Positions 45,360-55,091 are shown, numbered from the stretch's first letter. The stretch: DNA of 64,000 nt from Actinotignum sanguinis (GCF_003957255.1 NZ_QDIE01000002.1:62001-126000); one strand, 5' to 3'. Numbers and translations: made by a program. The notes: generated from the sequence alone by a model not told the origin.

Positions 45360-46268
45360 CTAGCTCGCGAGGAGACCTTCGGCGCGCAGTGCTTCCGCCA
45401 ATTCCGCGATCTGCGCCGTAGATGCCCCTACCAGGGGTAGGCGCAGGGTAGCCGAGGGGATGATCCCGAGGAGTTTGAGCGCTTCTTTCGCCATAACGGC
45501 ACCTTGCCCGCTTCCCATAATCGCGGAAATAATATGGCGCTGCGCGGCGGCTTCCCGGCGGGCAGCCGGCAGATCTCCGGCGTCGACCTGCTCCACCAGG
45601 GCCCGCAAGCGGGCCGCAATAACGTGCCCGGCCACCGAAATCACCCCGGAAGCCCCGTGCGCGAGCCAGGCGAAATTGAGGGCATCGTCTCCCGAGTAAT
45701 ATTCCAAGCCGGTGCGTGCCATTTTGACGAAACCGGCCGCCACGTCACCGGTAGCATCTTTCACGGCGAGGATGCGCGGGTGCTCAGCCAGGCGCAGCAA
45801 CGTATCCAGTTCGAGCCGCACCCCGGTGCGCCCCGGAATATCGTAAACCATAACGGGCAGGTCCGTGGCTTCCGTCACGTTCACAATATGCTGGTAGACG
45901 CCTTCCTGGGAGGGCCGGTTGTAATACGGGGCGACGACGAGCAGCCCCTGCGCCCCACTTTTCTCGGCCCCGCGGGCAATGCGCACCGCGTGGGCGGTGT
46001 CATTGGAGCCGGCGCCGGCGATAACCATGGCGCGGTTACCAACCGCCGCGCATACTTCCCGCACCAGGACGTCTTTTTCCGGCTGGTGCGTGGTAGGAGA
46101 TTCTCCGGTGGTGCCGGAAAGGAGCAGGGAATCACATCCCTGGTCCACAAGGGTGGTGGCCAGCGCCACCGCGGCGTCAACATCCAAGGCCCCGTCGGCG
46201 TGGAAAGGGGTCACCATGGCAACGCTAACGGATCCAAAACTGCGTGAAGGCAAAGTGTGCTCGTCCAT
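45360..46268 (-). CDS. dapA: 4-Hydroxy-tetrahydrodipicolinate synthase
   Basis: Condenses pyruvate with aspartate semialdehyde at the entry to lysine/DAP synthesis. The TIM barrel carries GTTGESPTT near 55, the catalytic Tyr in VYDIPGRTGV and the Schiff-base Lys in ILAVKDATGDV near 170. Length 302 is normal. It follows dapB by nine bases. TAGGCT lies six bases before the ATG, across the dapB stop, so it may also have its own leaderless transcript. Confidence 0.95.
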   Translation of the reverse strand: MDEHTLPSRSFGSVSVAMVTPFHADGALDVDAAVALATTLVDQGCDSLLLSGTTGESPTTHQPEKDVLVREVCAAVGNRAMVIAGAGSNDTAHAVRIARGAEKSGAQGLLVVAPYYNRPSQEGVYQHIVNVTEATDLPVMVYDIPGRTGVRLELDTLLRLAEHPRILAVKDATGDVAAGFVKMARTGLEYYSGDDALNFAWLAHGASGVISVAGHVIAARLRALVEQVDAGDLPAARREAAAQRHIISAIMGSGQGAVMAKEALKLLGIIPSATLRLPLVGASTAQIAELAEALRAEGLLAS

Positions 46269-46274
46269 GGGCTC

Positions 46275-46280
46275 AGCCTA
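46275..46280 (-). promoter_or_regulatory. TAGGCT -10-like element six bases before the dapA ATG
   Basis: TAGGCT on the minus strand overlaps the end of dapB and is followed by GAGCCC and the ATG of dapA. No -35 element is evident. Confidence 0.4.
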
Positions 46281-47024
46281 TCGTTCCCAGCTCATGTACT
46301 GCTCTAATCCGACCTGCACGCCCGGATGCTGGTCAATGCCGCGGATCGCCAGAAGCACCCCGGGCATAAAAGACTCACGGGTGAAAGAATCTTGGCGCAA
46401 GGTGAGCTGTTCCCCGGGATTCCCCAACAGCACCGTTTCGTGAGCATTCAAGCCCCGAAGGCGCACCGCATGCACCGGGATGCCGGCAATTTTCTCCCCG
46501 CGGGCGGGCGCGGGTCCGGTGGTGGCATCGGGAGCCGGTGCGCATCCGGCTGCCTCCCGAGCTGCCGCGATTTTCTCCGCGGTGGCGCGCGCCGTTCCCG
46601 AAGGTGCATCCACTTTATCGGGATGGTGCATTTCCACCACTTCGACGGATTCAAAATACGGGGCGGCCATTTCCGCGAACATCATGGTGAGTACGGCACT
46701 CAAACCAAAATTCGGGGCGATGAGCACATGGCGCCCCGTTTCCTTGGCCACCGCCTCGATGCGCGCAATCTTTTCCGGGGTCCATCCCGTGGCTCCGACG
46801 ACGGCGTGGCAGCCGTTGGTGAGCAACGCACGCACGGTATCTTCCGTGGCGTCGGGAACGGTGAAATCGACTCCCACAGTGGCGCCCGCCAGGGTCTGGG
46901 GGGTGATGGGATCATCCTTGGTGATCCGGGCGGTCAGGTTCATATCGGGGGCGTCGGTGACGGCGGCACACACGGTGCTACCCATCCGTCCCGCCGCGCC
47001 CACCACAGCTACGTTGATAGTCAT
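46278..47024 (-). CDS. dapB: 4-Hydroxy-tetrahydrodipicolinate reductase
   Basis: NAD(P)H-dependent reductase of the lysine/DAP pathway. The nucleotide loop VAVVGAAGRMGSTV opens the protein; VDFTVPDATEDTV and the catalytic EMHHPDKVDAPSGTA follow. Length 248 is normal. The ATG at 47024 was chosen over one three codons upstream because it gives the standard N-terminus. TAGCAT lies seven bases upstream. It is divergent from the ABC-class ATPase with only 37 bp between the starts. Confidence 0.94.
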   Translation of the reverse strand: MTINVAVVGAAGRMGSTVCAAVTDAPDMNLTARITKDDPITPQTLAGATVGVDFTVPDATEDTVRALLTNGCHAVVGATGWTPEKIARIEAVAKETGRHVLIAPNFGLSAVLTMMFAEMAAPYFESVEVVEMHHPDKVDAPSGTARATAEKIAAAREAAGCAPAPDATTGPAPARGEKIAGIPVHAVRLRGLNAHETVLLGNPGEQLTLRQDSFTRESFMPGVLLAIRGIDQHPGVQVGLEQYMSWER

Positions 47025-47031
47025 ACCGTCC

Positions 47032-47054
47032 ATGCTACGTGGCCTGGATAGACT
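47032..47054. promoter_or_regulatory. Back-to-back -10-like elements of dapB and the ABC-class ATPase
   Basis: TAGCAT on the minus strand (47037-47032) lies seven bases before the dapB ATG, and TAGACT on the plus strand (47049-47054) lies seven bases before the ATG at 47062. Both genes lack a clear ribosome site. The 37-bp gap therefore looks like two divergent leaderless promoters whose upstream elements would lie in each other's genes. Confidence 0.45.
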
Positions 47055-47061
47055 AGGTGCT

Positions 47062-49044
47062 ATGAGTTTTGGATATGAGCACAGCTCGGAACGTTACGAT
47101 GCCCGCGGTGGGCGCGACTACCGGGGAGGCCGGGGCCCGCGCGGGGGCCGAGATCGCCACTTTGACCGTCGGGATAGGCGAGGCGGGGCGCCGCGCGAAC
47201 GGCGCGAATTTGTGCGGGTCGAGGGAGACGACGTCGATCTTATTGATCGCCTCCACGAACTGGACGGACGCAACTACCCGGCCTACAAGTCCGTTATCGG
47301 TGATTATGACTACGGCATGTATACCGTCCATATTGATCGGGTGCAATCCGATCCCTACGCCCCACCCTCCTCGCTGCGGGTAACGGCCGATCCGGCGAAG
47401 GTGGGGATTCCCGCCGACTTGCTCACCACCCCGGAACAGCGCCTGGCTGTTGCTGATTTCCTGGCCCGCACTTTTGCGGAGCGCTCCCGTCATTCCCGCG
47501 ATATTTCTATCGCGAAAGTGGGGCAAGAGATTTTGGAGCGTTCGAGCGCAACCGTTTTCGCCAATCGCGTGGAATTACGTTTCCAATGCCATTTCCCGGC
47601 TCAGGGACGCACCATCCTCGGGCACGCCATGGCGCAAACCGCAGATGAGTACCTTCCCGAGATTATCGAAGCCACGCTCAATTTCTCCTCCGAAGGAGAA
47701 GAATTCGCTGCTCACCGGGCCGCGTTACGCAAACACGTGGAAACGTATGAAGATTATCTCGCCCTCCAGGAACTGATTCGGGAGCGCGGCTGGATTGGTT
47801 TTATTAACGACGGCGCAGTGCTGGTGCGCCGCTCAGGAATTTCCGATCTGCCTTTGACAGACGCCATCGCATTCTCCAGCCCCGAGAACTTGCGCGACAG
47901 CGTGCATCTTCCCCATGCCGGTGAGGTGACCGGTATGCCGATTATCCCGGGTATTACGGTGATCGTCGGCGGGGGCTACCACGGTAAATCCACGTTACTC
48001 TCCGCTCTCGAGCGCAGCGTCTATCCGCATATCCCCGGGGATGGCCGCGAACTGGTGGCCCTGGATCCCAGCGCGATGAAGGTGCGCGCTGCCGATGGAC
48101 GCTGGGTGACCGGTGTGGATGTCTCAGCTTTCATTAATTCCCTGCCCGATGGCACGGACACCACCGATTTTTCCACCGAAAATGCTTCGGGTTCCACTTC
48201 GCAGGCCGCCGCGATTTCCGAGTCCATCGAAGCCGGCTCGCGGGTTTTGCTTATTGATGAGGACACCTCGGCCACCAATCTCATGATTCGTGATGAGCGG
48301 ATGCGCGCGCTGGTTCCGGCTACCCAGGAACCTATTACACCTTTTGTGGATCGGGTGGCCGGTATGGCGCGCGCCGGTATTTCCACCATCATGGTCATGG
48401 GCGGCTCGGGTGATTACTTGGATGCCGCGGATCGGGTACTCCTCATGGATCACTACGTGTGCCACGATGTTACGGAGCAGGCCCGTGCGGTAGCCGCAGC
48501 TCACCCGCGAGAGCGCAATGATATCGCTGAGTTTACGCACCCGGCACCGCGCTATCCTCTCCCCCTCAAGGCCCACGGGGTGAAGGCGAAAACGAAATCG
48601 CGCGGGGTGGATCTTATTTCTCTGGATCGCGCTGATATTGATGTGAGCGATGTGCCCCAGATTGTGGATCCGGGCCAAACCGCCGCAATTGCCTGGGCGA
48701 TCCGCTCCCTGACCGACCCCACCCGCGCCCTGTGCCTACGGGGCAAATACACCGTTCCGGAAGGTATTGGGCGCCTCGAGGAGACAATCGCTACGCACGG
48801 TCTGGATGCGCTGGGCGCCGGCGAGAAACCAGCTTTCCTGGCACGGCCGCGCGCGGTGGATATCGCCGCGGCGCTTAACCGTTACCGCACCCTCAAGGTG
48901 GTGCACGCACCCGTAGAGGAACCCACCGCGGACGAGGCAGAGGATGCAGAGAAGGCTCACGATCTCGTTGCCACGCCGTCCGCACCGTCGGTAGAGAGCA
49001 CCACCAGCGCACCGTCCGCGCCGTCGGCCGGAAGCGCCTGCTAG
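47062..49044 (+). CDS. ABC-class P-loop ATPase with RG-rich N-terminus
   Basis: A 660-residue protein of the predicted ABC-class ATPase family (the COG3044-like group). The core has VGGGYHGKSTLL (Walker A, about 302-313), LLIDEDTSATNLMIRDERM (Walker B region, about 396) and MVMGGSGDYLDAADRVLLMD. These are the hallmark motifs of the family. The first 45 residues are Arg/Gly-rich (GGRDYRGGRGPRGGRDRHF) like an RNA-binding RGG box. The tail is Ser/Ala/Pro-rich. Function unknown; RNA binding is an inference. Its stop overlaps that of the convergent M16 gene within CTAG. Confidence 0.85.
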   Translation: MSFGYEHSSERYDARGGRDYRGGRGPRGGRDRHFDRRDRRGGAPRERREFVRVEGDDVDLIDRLHELDGRNYPAYKSVIGDYDYGMYTVHIDRVQSDPYAPPSSLRVTADPAKVGIPADLLTTPEQRLAVADFLARTFAERSRHSRDISIAKVGQEILERSSATVFANRVELRFQCHFPAQGRTILGHAMAQTADEYLPEIIEATLNFSSEGEEFAAHRAALRKHVETYEDYLALQELIRERGWIGFINDGAVLVRRSGISDLPLTDAIAFSSPENLRDSVHLPHAGEVTGMPIIPGITVIVGGGYHGKSTLLSALERSVYPHIPGDGRELVALDPSAMKVRAADGRWVTGVDVSAFINSLPDGTDTTDFSTENASGSTSQAAAISESIEAGSRVLLIDEDTSATNLMIRDERMRALVPATQEPITPFVDRVAGMARAGISTIMVMGGSGDYLDAADRVLLMDHYVCHDVTEQARAVAAAHPRERNDIAEFTHPAPRYPLPLKAHGVKAKTKSRGVDLISLDRADIDVSDVPQIVDPGQTAAIAWAIRSLTDPTRALCLRGKYTVPEGIGRLEETIATHGLDALGAGEKPAFLARPRAVDIAAALNRYRTLKVVHAPVEEPTADEAEDAEKAHDLVATPSAPSVESTTSAPSAPSAGSAC

Positions 49045-50354
49045 TTCTCCGGTCCGACCGTTACACACGAACGCTGGCCTGCCGCAATGCGGCGGGCCAG
49101 CTCGTTTATATCGGCGGCTCGCACGGCGCGGGCCCGGCGCAGGTGTTCCTCATGCGAAATAATGCTGCCGCGCACCAACTCGGAGGTACCGAGCCGCGTC
49201 ATAGCGGTGCCCACCCGTTCGGCGTCGAAAACAATATCGGCACGCAGACGCCGGAAAGCAGATTCCGTTTCTTCTTCGCTCACGCCGTCACGGGCGAGGC
49301 GATCCAACTCGGTCATCATGAGCTCCCGCACGGTGCCCACATTGTGCGGGGCGCACCCGGCCGCCAGGCAGAACATCCCGCCTTCACGGTAACTAACCGG
49401 GAAGGAGTAGGTCGAGTAGGCCAAGGCGCGCCGCTCGCGAATTTCTTGGAAGAGCCGCGAGGACGTTCCTCCACCCAGAATCGCGTTGAGGGCGAGCAAG
49501 GTAGGAAGCTCCGCGCTGGTCAAGCTCAGCCCCGGCATCCCCACGATAACCGCAGCCTGCTCCACTTCCTTAGGAATGTGCAGCTCGCGTGCCTCCTGGT
49601 AGGTAATGGACGGGGCGATACGGCGCGGGTGGGCATCGCGCTCCGTGCTCAGATCCCAGCCCCCGGTGCTCAGCGCCCCCACCGCCAGCTCGCACAGTTC
49701 TTCATGGTCGACGGCGCCCGCGGCAACCACCACCACCTCATCGGGATGATAGACCCCGTGGTAGTGCTCGAGGAGCGCCTCGTGTTGCAAAGCCCGCACC
49801 GTTTGCGCCGTTCCCCCGACGGGGCGCGCCAAGGGGTGATCCCCGAAGACGAGCTGTGGGATTTTCTCCATGGCGGTATCGGTAGCGTCGTCGGCATACA
49901 TGGCGAGTTCTTCGAGAATAACGCCGCGTTCCACGGCGAAATCTTCGGCACTCAGCGTGGCGCTGGTGAGCATATCCGCGAGGATATCAACGGCCTGGGC
50001 CAGGTCTTCGTCAAAAATATGACCGTGGTAGTGGGTGTATTGCTTCGAGGTGGCCGCGTTAAAGCCACCGCCCAGATAGTCTGTTTCCCGCGAAATATCA
50101 AGGGAACTGCGCCGCTTCGTTCCCTTGAAGAGCAGGTGCTCCAGGAAATGGGTGGATCCTTGGGTATCCGCTACTTCGTCGCGAGATCCGGCACCCACCC
50201 ACATGCTGACGTAAGTGGAGTGAATATGGGGCAGGCGGTAGCTGAGGACACGGAGCCCGCCGGGGAGGACGGTGCGGCGCAGAAGTGCGCCGTCGTCGTC
50301 GATACTGAGACTGGCGCCCGCGTTAAGCGGAAGGGGCAGTTCGCTATACAACAT
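49041..50354 (-). CDS. M16-family zinc metallopeptidase (processing peptidase-like)
   Basis: A 437-residue member of the insulinase/pitrilysin family. The inverted zinc motif HFLEH is at 69-73 and the distal Glu lies in ILEELAMYADD about 75 residues later. AAVIVGMPGLSL and the C-terminal REGGMFCLAAGCAP fit the second domain. Genes of this type follow pnp in most actinobacteria and in Bacillus (mlpA-like). The ATG at 50354 (MLYSELPL) has AGGAAAG upstream and was preferred over an earlier start. Substrate unknown. Confidence 0.9.
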   Translation of the reverse strand: MLYSELPLPLNAGASLSIDDDGALLRRTVLPGGLRVLSYRLPHIHSTYVSMWVGAGSRDEVADTQGSTHFLEHLLFKGTKRRSSLDISRETDYLGGGFNAATSKQYTHYHGHIFDEDLAQAVDILADMLTSATLSAEDFAVERGVILEELAMYADDATDTAMEKIPQLVFGDHPLARPVGGTAQTVRALQHEALLEHYHGVYHPDEVVVVAAGAVDHEELCELAVGALSTGGWDLSTERDAHPRRIAPSITYQEARELHIPKEVEQAAVIVGMPGLSLTSAELPTLLALNAILGGGTSSRLFQEIRERRALAYSTYSFPVSYREGGMFCLAAGCAPHNVGTVRELMMTELDRLARDGVSEEETESAFRRLRADIVFDAERVGTAMTRLGTSELVRGSIISHEEHLRRARAVRAADINELARRIAAGQRSCVTVGPEN

Positions 50355-50383
50355 GGGAATACTTTCCTGGATAGTTACGCAAA

Positions 50384-50413
50384 CTCCCCGAACGTCCGGA
50401 AACATTCGGGGAG
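50384..50413 (-). terminator. Hairpin between pnp and the M16 gene
   Basis: CTCCCCGAA and TTCGGGGAG (9-bp arms) flank a 12-base loop. On the minus strand a short TTT follows. It may attenuate read-through or stabilise the pnp 3' end. Confidence 0.55.
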
Positions 50414-50446
50414 CTCACTGTACCTTAGCGCCCGTGGGCGCGGGTT

Positions 50447-52876
50447 TTAGTCTTCGTCCGTGTGAACGGTGCGACGACGCCGCCGCGAACCGCGACTTCC
50501 ACGCGAACCGCGGCTCGAGCTGGAGTCAGCATCGGAGTCGTCGGCCGAGGGTGCGCTGGGCGCCGAGGACTCGGTGCGCCGGCGCGAACGGGAACGCGAA
50601 CGGTTCTGGCGCGGGGCGCTCTCCTCCGCTTCACCGTGCTCGCCCTGCTCGGACGTTTCCGTTTCGGCGCTTGCTTCGCCTTCCGGAACCACCGCTTCCA
50701 GGGAGATCTTGCCGCGGTCATCGATTTCACCGATTTCGACCTCGACCTTATCGCCTACGTTGAGGACATCTTCTACGTTTTCCACGCGCTTGCCACCCAC
50801 GAGGCGGCGAATCTGGGAAATGTGGAGGAGACCGTCGCGCCCCGGGGTGAGGGAGATGAACGCGCCGAAGGTGGTGGTCTTGACCACGGTACCTACGTAG
50901 CGTTCGCCCACTTCGGGAAGCTGCGGGTTGGCAATGGAATTGACGGTGTCACGGGCGGCTTCCGCGGAAACGCCGTCGGCGGCGCCAATGAAGACGGTGC
51001 CGTCGTCTTCGATGGTGATTTCCGCGCCGGTATCTTCCTGGATCTGGTTGATCATCTTGCCCTTGGGGCCGATGACCTCACCGATCTTGTCCACCGGGAT
51101 CTTCACGGTGAGGATACGCGGGGCGGTGGGGGCCATCTCATCGGGGCCGTCAATGGCCTGGTTCATGAGATCGAGGATGGCCAGGCGAGCATCACGGGCC
51201 TGGGACAGCGCCGCGGAAAGAACCTCCGCGGGGATACCGTCCAGCTTGGTGTCCAGCTGGAGCGCGGTCACGTACTCGCGGGTACCGGCCACCTTGAAGT
51301 CCATATCGCCCAGGGCGTCTTCCGCACCGAGGATATCGGTGAGGGTCACGTACTTGGTTTCCCCGTCGATCTGGGCGGAGATAAGACCCATGGCGATGCC
51401 GGCAACCGGGGCCTTGAGCGGCACCCCGGCGTTGAGTAGGGACATGGTCGAGGCGCATACGGAACCCATGGAGGAGGAGCCGTTCGAGCCCATCGTCTCG
51501 GAGACCTGGCGGATCGCGTAGGGGAATTCCTCGCGGCTGGGCAGCTGGGATTCCAGCGCCATTTCGGCCAGGTGCCCGTGCCCGATTTCGCGGCGCTTGG
51601 GGCTGCCCACACGCCCGGTTTCGCCGGTGCAATAGGGCGGGAAGTTGTAGTGGTGGATGTAGCGCTTGTGGGTAATCGGGGAAAGATTATCCAGCGGCTG
51701 CTCCATCTTGAGCATATTGAGGGTGGTCACCCCGAGGATCTGCGTTTCACCACGCTGGAAGATCGCCGAGCCGTGCACGCGCGGCAACACGCCAGCCTGC
51801 GCGGAAATCGAACGAATATCGGTGGGGCGGCGCCCGTCCATCCGCACGTTTTCAGTGAGGACGTGGCGGCGCATAACTTCCTTGAAGTGGTCATTGACCG
51901 CGGCAGCGAGGCCCGGGCCGTCTTCTTCCAGATTGAACTGGGCATCGGCGGGCACCGTCAGTTCGGAAACGATCTGATCGGTAAGGTCATTGAGGGCGGT
52001 ATCGCGCTCCACCTTGTCCACAATTCCGAGGATGGTATTGAAGCGATCACCCAGAACATTTCCGACGGCCTCAAATTGAGCTTCGGTGTAATTCGGGAAG
52101 AAGGGGTAGTCCGCGGTGGGCTTACCGCATTCTTCGATGAGCGCGCGCTGCGCCTCGCAGAGGGTGCGGATAACGCCCTTGGCGGCTTCCAGGCCCTGGG
52201 TAATAACTTCTTCGGTGGGGGCAATACCACCGGCGGCCACATTCGCTTCCGTTTGTTCGGGAGCTTGGGCCTCCACCATGGTGATGGCGACGTCGTCCCC
52301 AACAATGCGCCCGGCAATATCCATGGAGAAGGTGGCGCGCGCCATTTCCGACCAGCGCGGGAAGGCGATCCACTGCCCGTCCACGAGGGACACGCGGGTG
52401 CCGCCGACCGGGCCAGCAAAAGGCAGATCCGTCAGCGAGGTGGACAGGGACGCGGCGTTAATCGCGAGGACGTCGTAAGCATCATCCGGGTGGATGGAGA
52501 GGACCGTCTCCACGATCTGCACTTCGTTACGCATGCCCTTGGTGAAGAGCGGGCGCAGCGGGCGGTCGATGAGGCGGGCGGCCAGAATCGCATCCGTACC
52601 GGGGCGACCTTCGCGACGGAAGAACGAGCCGGGAATTTTACCGGCCGCGTAGGATCGTTCTTCCACGTCCACCGTCAGCGGGAAGAAATCGAAATGTTCC
52701 TTCGGGCTTTTCGAGGCGGTGGTGGCGGAGAAAACGGTGGTTTCTCCGTCTAGGTAAGCCAGGGCGGCACCGTTGGCCTGTTGAGCAAGCAGCCCGGTTT
52801 CAAAACGGATGGTACGTGTTCCAAAGGAGCCGTTATCAACAACGGCTTCCACACTATGAATATTGGGACCCTCCAC
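50447..52876 (-). CDS. pnp: Polyribonucleotide nucleotidyltransferase (PNPase/GpsI) with Arg/Ser-rich tail
   Basis: Phosphorolytic 3'-5' exoribonuclease. Two RNase PH domains (the second with [14 protein letters not shown]-like [18 protein letters not shown]), a KH domain ([18 protein letters not shown]) and an S1 domain ([17 protein letters not shown]) are in order. Length 809 exceeds 700-740 because of a C-terminal tail of about 75 residues rich in Glu and then in Arg/Ser ([10 protein letters not shown], later [15 protein letters not shown]). AGGAGG precedes the GTG. The 275-bp gap to rpsO (52877-53151) holds the rpsO terminator and otherwise nothing recognised. Confidence 0.95.
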   Translation of the reverse strand: MEGPNIHSVEAVVDNGSFGTRTIRFETGLLAQQANGAALAYLDGETTVFSATTASKSPKEHFDFFPLTVDVEERSYAAGKIPGSFFRREGRPGTDAILAARLIDRPLRPLFTKGMRNEVQIVETVLSIHPDDAYDVLAINAASLSTSLTDLPFAGPVGGTRVSLVDGQWIAFPRWSEMARATFSMDIAGRIVGDDVAITMVEAQAPEQTEANVAAGGIAPTEEVITQGLEAAKGVIRTLCEAQRALIEECGKPTADYPFFPNYTEAQFEAVGNVLGDRFNTILGIVDKVERDTALNDLTDQIVSELTVPADAQFNLEEDGPGLAAAVNDHFKEVMRRHVLTENVRMDGRRPTDIRSISAQAGVLPRVHGSAIFQRGETQILGVTTLNMLKMEQPLDNLSPITHKRYIHHYNFPPYCTGETGRVGSPKRREIGHGHLAEMALESQLPSREEFPYAIRQVSETMGSNGSSSMGSVCASTMSLLNAGVPLKAPVAGIAMGLISAQIDGETKYVTLTDILGAEDALGDMDFKVAGTREYVTALQLDTKLDGIPAEVLSAALSQARDARLAILDLMNQAIDGPDEMAPTAPRILTVKIPVDKIGEVIGPKGKMINQIQEDTGAEITIEDDGTVFIGAADGVSAEAARDTVNSIANPQLPEVGERYVGTVVKTTTFGAFISLTPGRDGLLHISQIRRLVGGKRVENVEDVLNVGDKVEVEIGEIDDRGKISLEAVVPEGEASAETETSEQGEHGEAEESAPRQNRSRSRSRRRTESSAPSAPSADDSDADSSSSRGSRGSRGSRRRRRTVHTDED

Positions 52877-53113
52877 GGGACCTCCTTTTATTTCGGCCGC
52901 GAGGCGGCCATCAGTGGTAATTCACGAAAACGGGCCAGAGTTATTCCCGCCTTCGTCAACCATCACCGAAGACCACGTTCGCGGTACTCCACATATTGGG
53001 GTGCGCAGGCGCGCCACACCCTTTCTATCGTAGTGTCCGAGCAAGCAGCTGAGCGCCGCACGCAGTTCACTTGCGGCGATGCTGAGCAGCTTCTCACGCC
53101 TGCGGACATACGG

Positions 53114-53145
53114 AAAGCGGCCCGGGATGAAACCCGAGCCGCTTT
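53114..53145 (-). terminator. Terminator hairpin after rpsO
   Basis: AAAGCGGC and GCCGCTTT with an inner CGGG/CCCG pair form a stem with one mismatch and a six-base loop. It begins just after the rpsO stop. The T run on the minus strand is short (TTT). Confidence 0.7.
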
Positions 53146-53151
53146 AAGTAC

Positions 53152-53421
53152 TTATCGACGCAAGCCGAGGCGTGCGATCAGCGACCGGTACCGCTCGATA
53201 TCTTCCTCAGCGAGGTAGCTGAGAAGGCGGCGGCGCTGGCCGATAAGAAGCATGAGGCCACGGCGCGAATGATGGTCGTGGATGTGCGAGCGGAAGTGCT
53301 CCGTCAGCTGCGAAATACGAGCCGAGAGCAGGGCCACCTGCACTTCGGGGGAACCGGTATCGCCCTCGTGCGTGGCGTATTCGGCAATGATCTTCTGCTT
53401 TTCTTCAGGCTTGAGGGCCAT
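53152..53421 (-). CDS. rpsO: 30S ribosomal protein S15
   Basis: An 89-residue protein with the full S15 signature: [20 protein letters not shown], then [26 protein letters not shown]. Binds the central domain of 16S rRNA early in 30S assembly. GGAGAA precedes the ATG. It stands between ribF/yvlD and pnp, the usual place. Confidence 0.98.
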   Translation of the reverse strand: MALKPEEKQKIIAEYATHEGDTGSPEVQVALLSARISQLTEHFRSHIHDHHSRRGLMLLIGQRRRLLSYLAEEDIERYRSLIARLGLRR

Positions 53422-53534
53422 GCGATTCTCCTTAGTTTCCGTTGCACGGAGCTCCGGGGCATGTTCTCCCAGGCATGACGCTACCGTGGCCGATGTAAAC
53501 GGCCTGAAAATTCTAGCACACGGCGACGACGCCG

Positions 53535-53558
53535 CGCACTGGCGTCCCCGCCAGTGCG
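53535..53558. terminator. Strong hairpin downstream of the YvlD-like gene
   Basis: CGCACTGGC and GCCAGTGCG flank a six-base loop. No T run follows on either strand, so it may be a hairpin-only terminator. A 13-bp direct repeat (CTAGTCGATGGCG, 53586-53598 and 53604-53616) lies between it and the gene. Confidence 0.4.
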
Positions 53559-53620
53559 GGTGTGGCCTTCCCCGCTTTCCGTTTACTAGTCGATGGCGGG
53601 TAGCTAGTCGATGGCGCGAG

Positions 53621-54001
53621 CTAGGAGCGTTCCACGAAACCGCTGAGCACCATATTGACGAGGGAGACCACGATCCCGCCGAAGAGTGCCGCCCAGAAGC
53701 TACCTACCACCAGGTGCACCGCCAAGTCCTGAGAAGCCCAGGCGGTGAGCGAGATCATCGCCGCGTTGATCACCAGGGAGAAGAGTCCGAGAGTGAGGAT
53801 ATAGAGCGGGAATGAGAGGAATTTCAAGATTGGGCGGATCACCGCGTTGAGAATGGCAAGAATGAGGCCGGCCACCACGAACCATCCAATGAGGCGGAGC
53901 GTATCGGGGGCCTCCCCCACCATTGCCAGACCGGGAATAACCAACGTGGCTACCCACAGTGCAACAGCATTGATAGCGACGCGAAGAGCGAATGTACTCA
54001 T
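53621..54001 (-). CDS. YvlD-like membrane protein (phage holin superfamily IV)
   Basis: A 126-residue protein with four hydrophobic segments (about 5-25, 37-55, 62-85 and 95-118). The conserved [24 protein letters not shown] motif region identifies the family. Despite its name the family is chromosomal and widespread; no phage genes are nearby. A role in membrane stress is inferred in Bacillus. TAGGGT lies six bases before the ATG. Confidence 0.85.
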   Translation of the reverse strand: MSTFALRVAINAVALWVATLVIPGLAMVGEAPDTLRLIGWFVVAGLILAILNAVIRPILKFLSFPLYILTLGLFSLVINAAMISLTAWASQDLAVHLVVGSFWAALFGGIVVSLVNMVLSGFVERS

Positions 54002-54007
54002 GCACCT

Positions 54008-54013
54008 ACCCTA
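54008..54013 (-). promoter_or_regulatory. TAGGGT -10-like element six bases before the YvlD-like ATG
   Basis: TAGGGT on the minus strand is followed by AGGTGC and the ATG. It fits a leaderless transcript start; AGG in the spacer is too close to act as a normal ribosome site. Confidence 0.4.
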
Positions 54014-54063
54014 GCGAATGCGCCCTGTGGTTTCTCGGCGGTGCTAACGGCGCCGACGGCTTG

Positions 54064-55053
54064 TTAGGCCCGCACCGCCCCGGGTGGGACACGCCCGGCG
54101 GGTGGAACGCCCAAGCGGTCCGCAGTTTCTAAAACGTCCAGGTCGATACGATTCAGCAGCTCATCAACCGAGCCGAAGGTAAGCATGGGGCGGATGCGGG
54201 AGACGAAATCGATACTGATGGGTTCCCCGTAGAGGTTGAGGTCGCTACGCCCGAGCACGTGGGCTTCCACGGTACGTTCCTGGCCATCGAATTGCGGATT
54301 GGTCCCCACGGATATGGCTGCCGGGAGGTATTCTTCGGCGCTGCCTCCCGAAACGCGGCGCACTAGCCATCCGGCGTACACGCCATCAGCAGGCACTTCA
54401 CCAAGCTCATCGCCACTCAGGTTGGCGGTGGGGAATCCCAATTCACGCCCGCGCCGTGCCCCGTGCACCACGGTGCCGTGGATACGGTGCGGGCGCCCTA
54501 GGATCTGCGCGGCGCTAGCGACATCGCCGGTAGCAAGCGCGGCGCGCACCCGGGTGGAGGACCACCGTTCACCCGCCGCGTCACAGCGGTCACCTACGAT
54601 TTCCACACCGAAACCCAGCTCGGTGCCGAGGCGACGCAGCACCGCTTCATCTCCGGTATTCCCCGCCCCGAAACGAGCATCGTGCCCAACCACAACGAAA
54701 CCGGCCCGGAGTTGGCCCACAAGTTGGTTCCGCACAAATTCCGCGGCGGTGGCACGGGCGTAGGCGGCGTCGTAACGCTGGAGGTAGAGCGCATCCGCAC
54801 CCAGCGTCTCAATGCGATTAATGCGATCTTGCAAGCTCATGACGAGACGAATATTTGCCTCGGGGCGGTGGACGGTGGCGGGATGGGGATCAAACGTGAG
54901 AACAATAACGGGCCAGCCGAGTTCCCGGCCAATATCAACCGCGCGGGTGAGAACGGCGCGGTGTCCACGATGGACGCCGTCGTACACCCCGAAGGTCACC
55001 ACACTCCGGTCAAAATCCGGCGAAATATCTAAGGGAGATGTCCAAATCTGCAC
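54064..55053 (-). CDS. ribF: Bifunctional riboflavin kinase/FAD synthetase
   Basis: Makes FMN and FAD. The N-terminal adenylyltransferase domain has VVTFGVYDGVHRGHRAVL near 19 and LTFDPHPATVHRP. The C-terminal flavokinase domain has GTVVHGARRGRELGFPTANL near 192 and DGVYAGWLV. Length 329 is normal. GGAG precedes the GTG start. In many actinobacteria it directly follows truB; here two plus-strand sugar-related genes separate them. No FMN riboswitch was seen upstream. Confidence 0.95.
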   Translation of the reverse strand: MQIWTSPLDISPDFDRSVVTFGVYDGVHRGHRAVLTRAVDIGRELGWPVIVLTFDPHPATVHRPEANIRLVMSLQDRINRIETLGADALYLQRYDAAYARATAAEFVRNQLVGQLRAGFVVVGHDARFGAGNTGDEAVLRRLGTELGFGVEIVGDRCDAAGERWSSTRVRAALATGDVASAAQILGRPHRIHGTVVHGARRGRELGFPTANLSGDELGEVPADGVYAGWLVRRVSGGSAEEYLPAAISVGTNPQFDGQERTVEAHVLGRSDLNLYGEPISIDFVSRIRPMLTFGSVDELLNRIDLDVLETADRLGVPPAGRVPPGAVRA

Positions 55054-55091
55054 GTTCTCCAGGGTAGCTTATTCCCACCGTTATCCCACCA

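Noticed and set aside
53621-54001. Prophage remnant, suggested by the holin-superfamily gene
   Set aside because: The family is chromosomal (YvlD type), and no other phage-like gene lies nearby.
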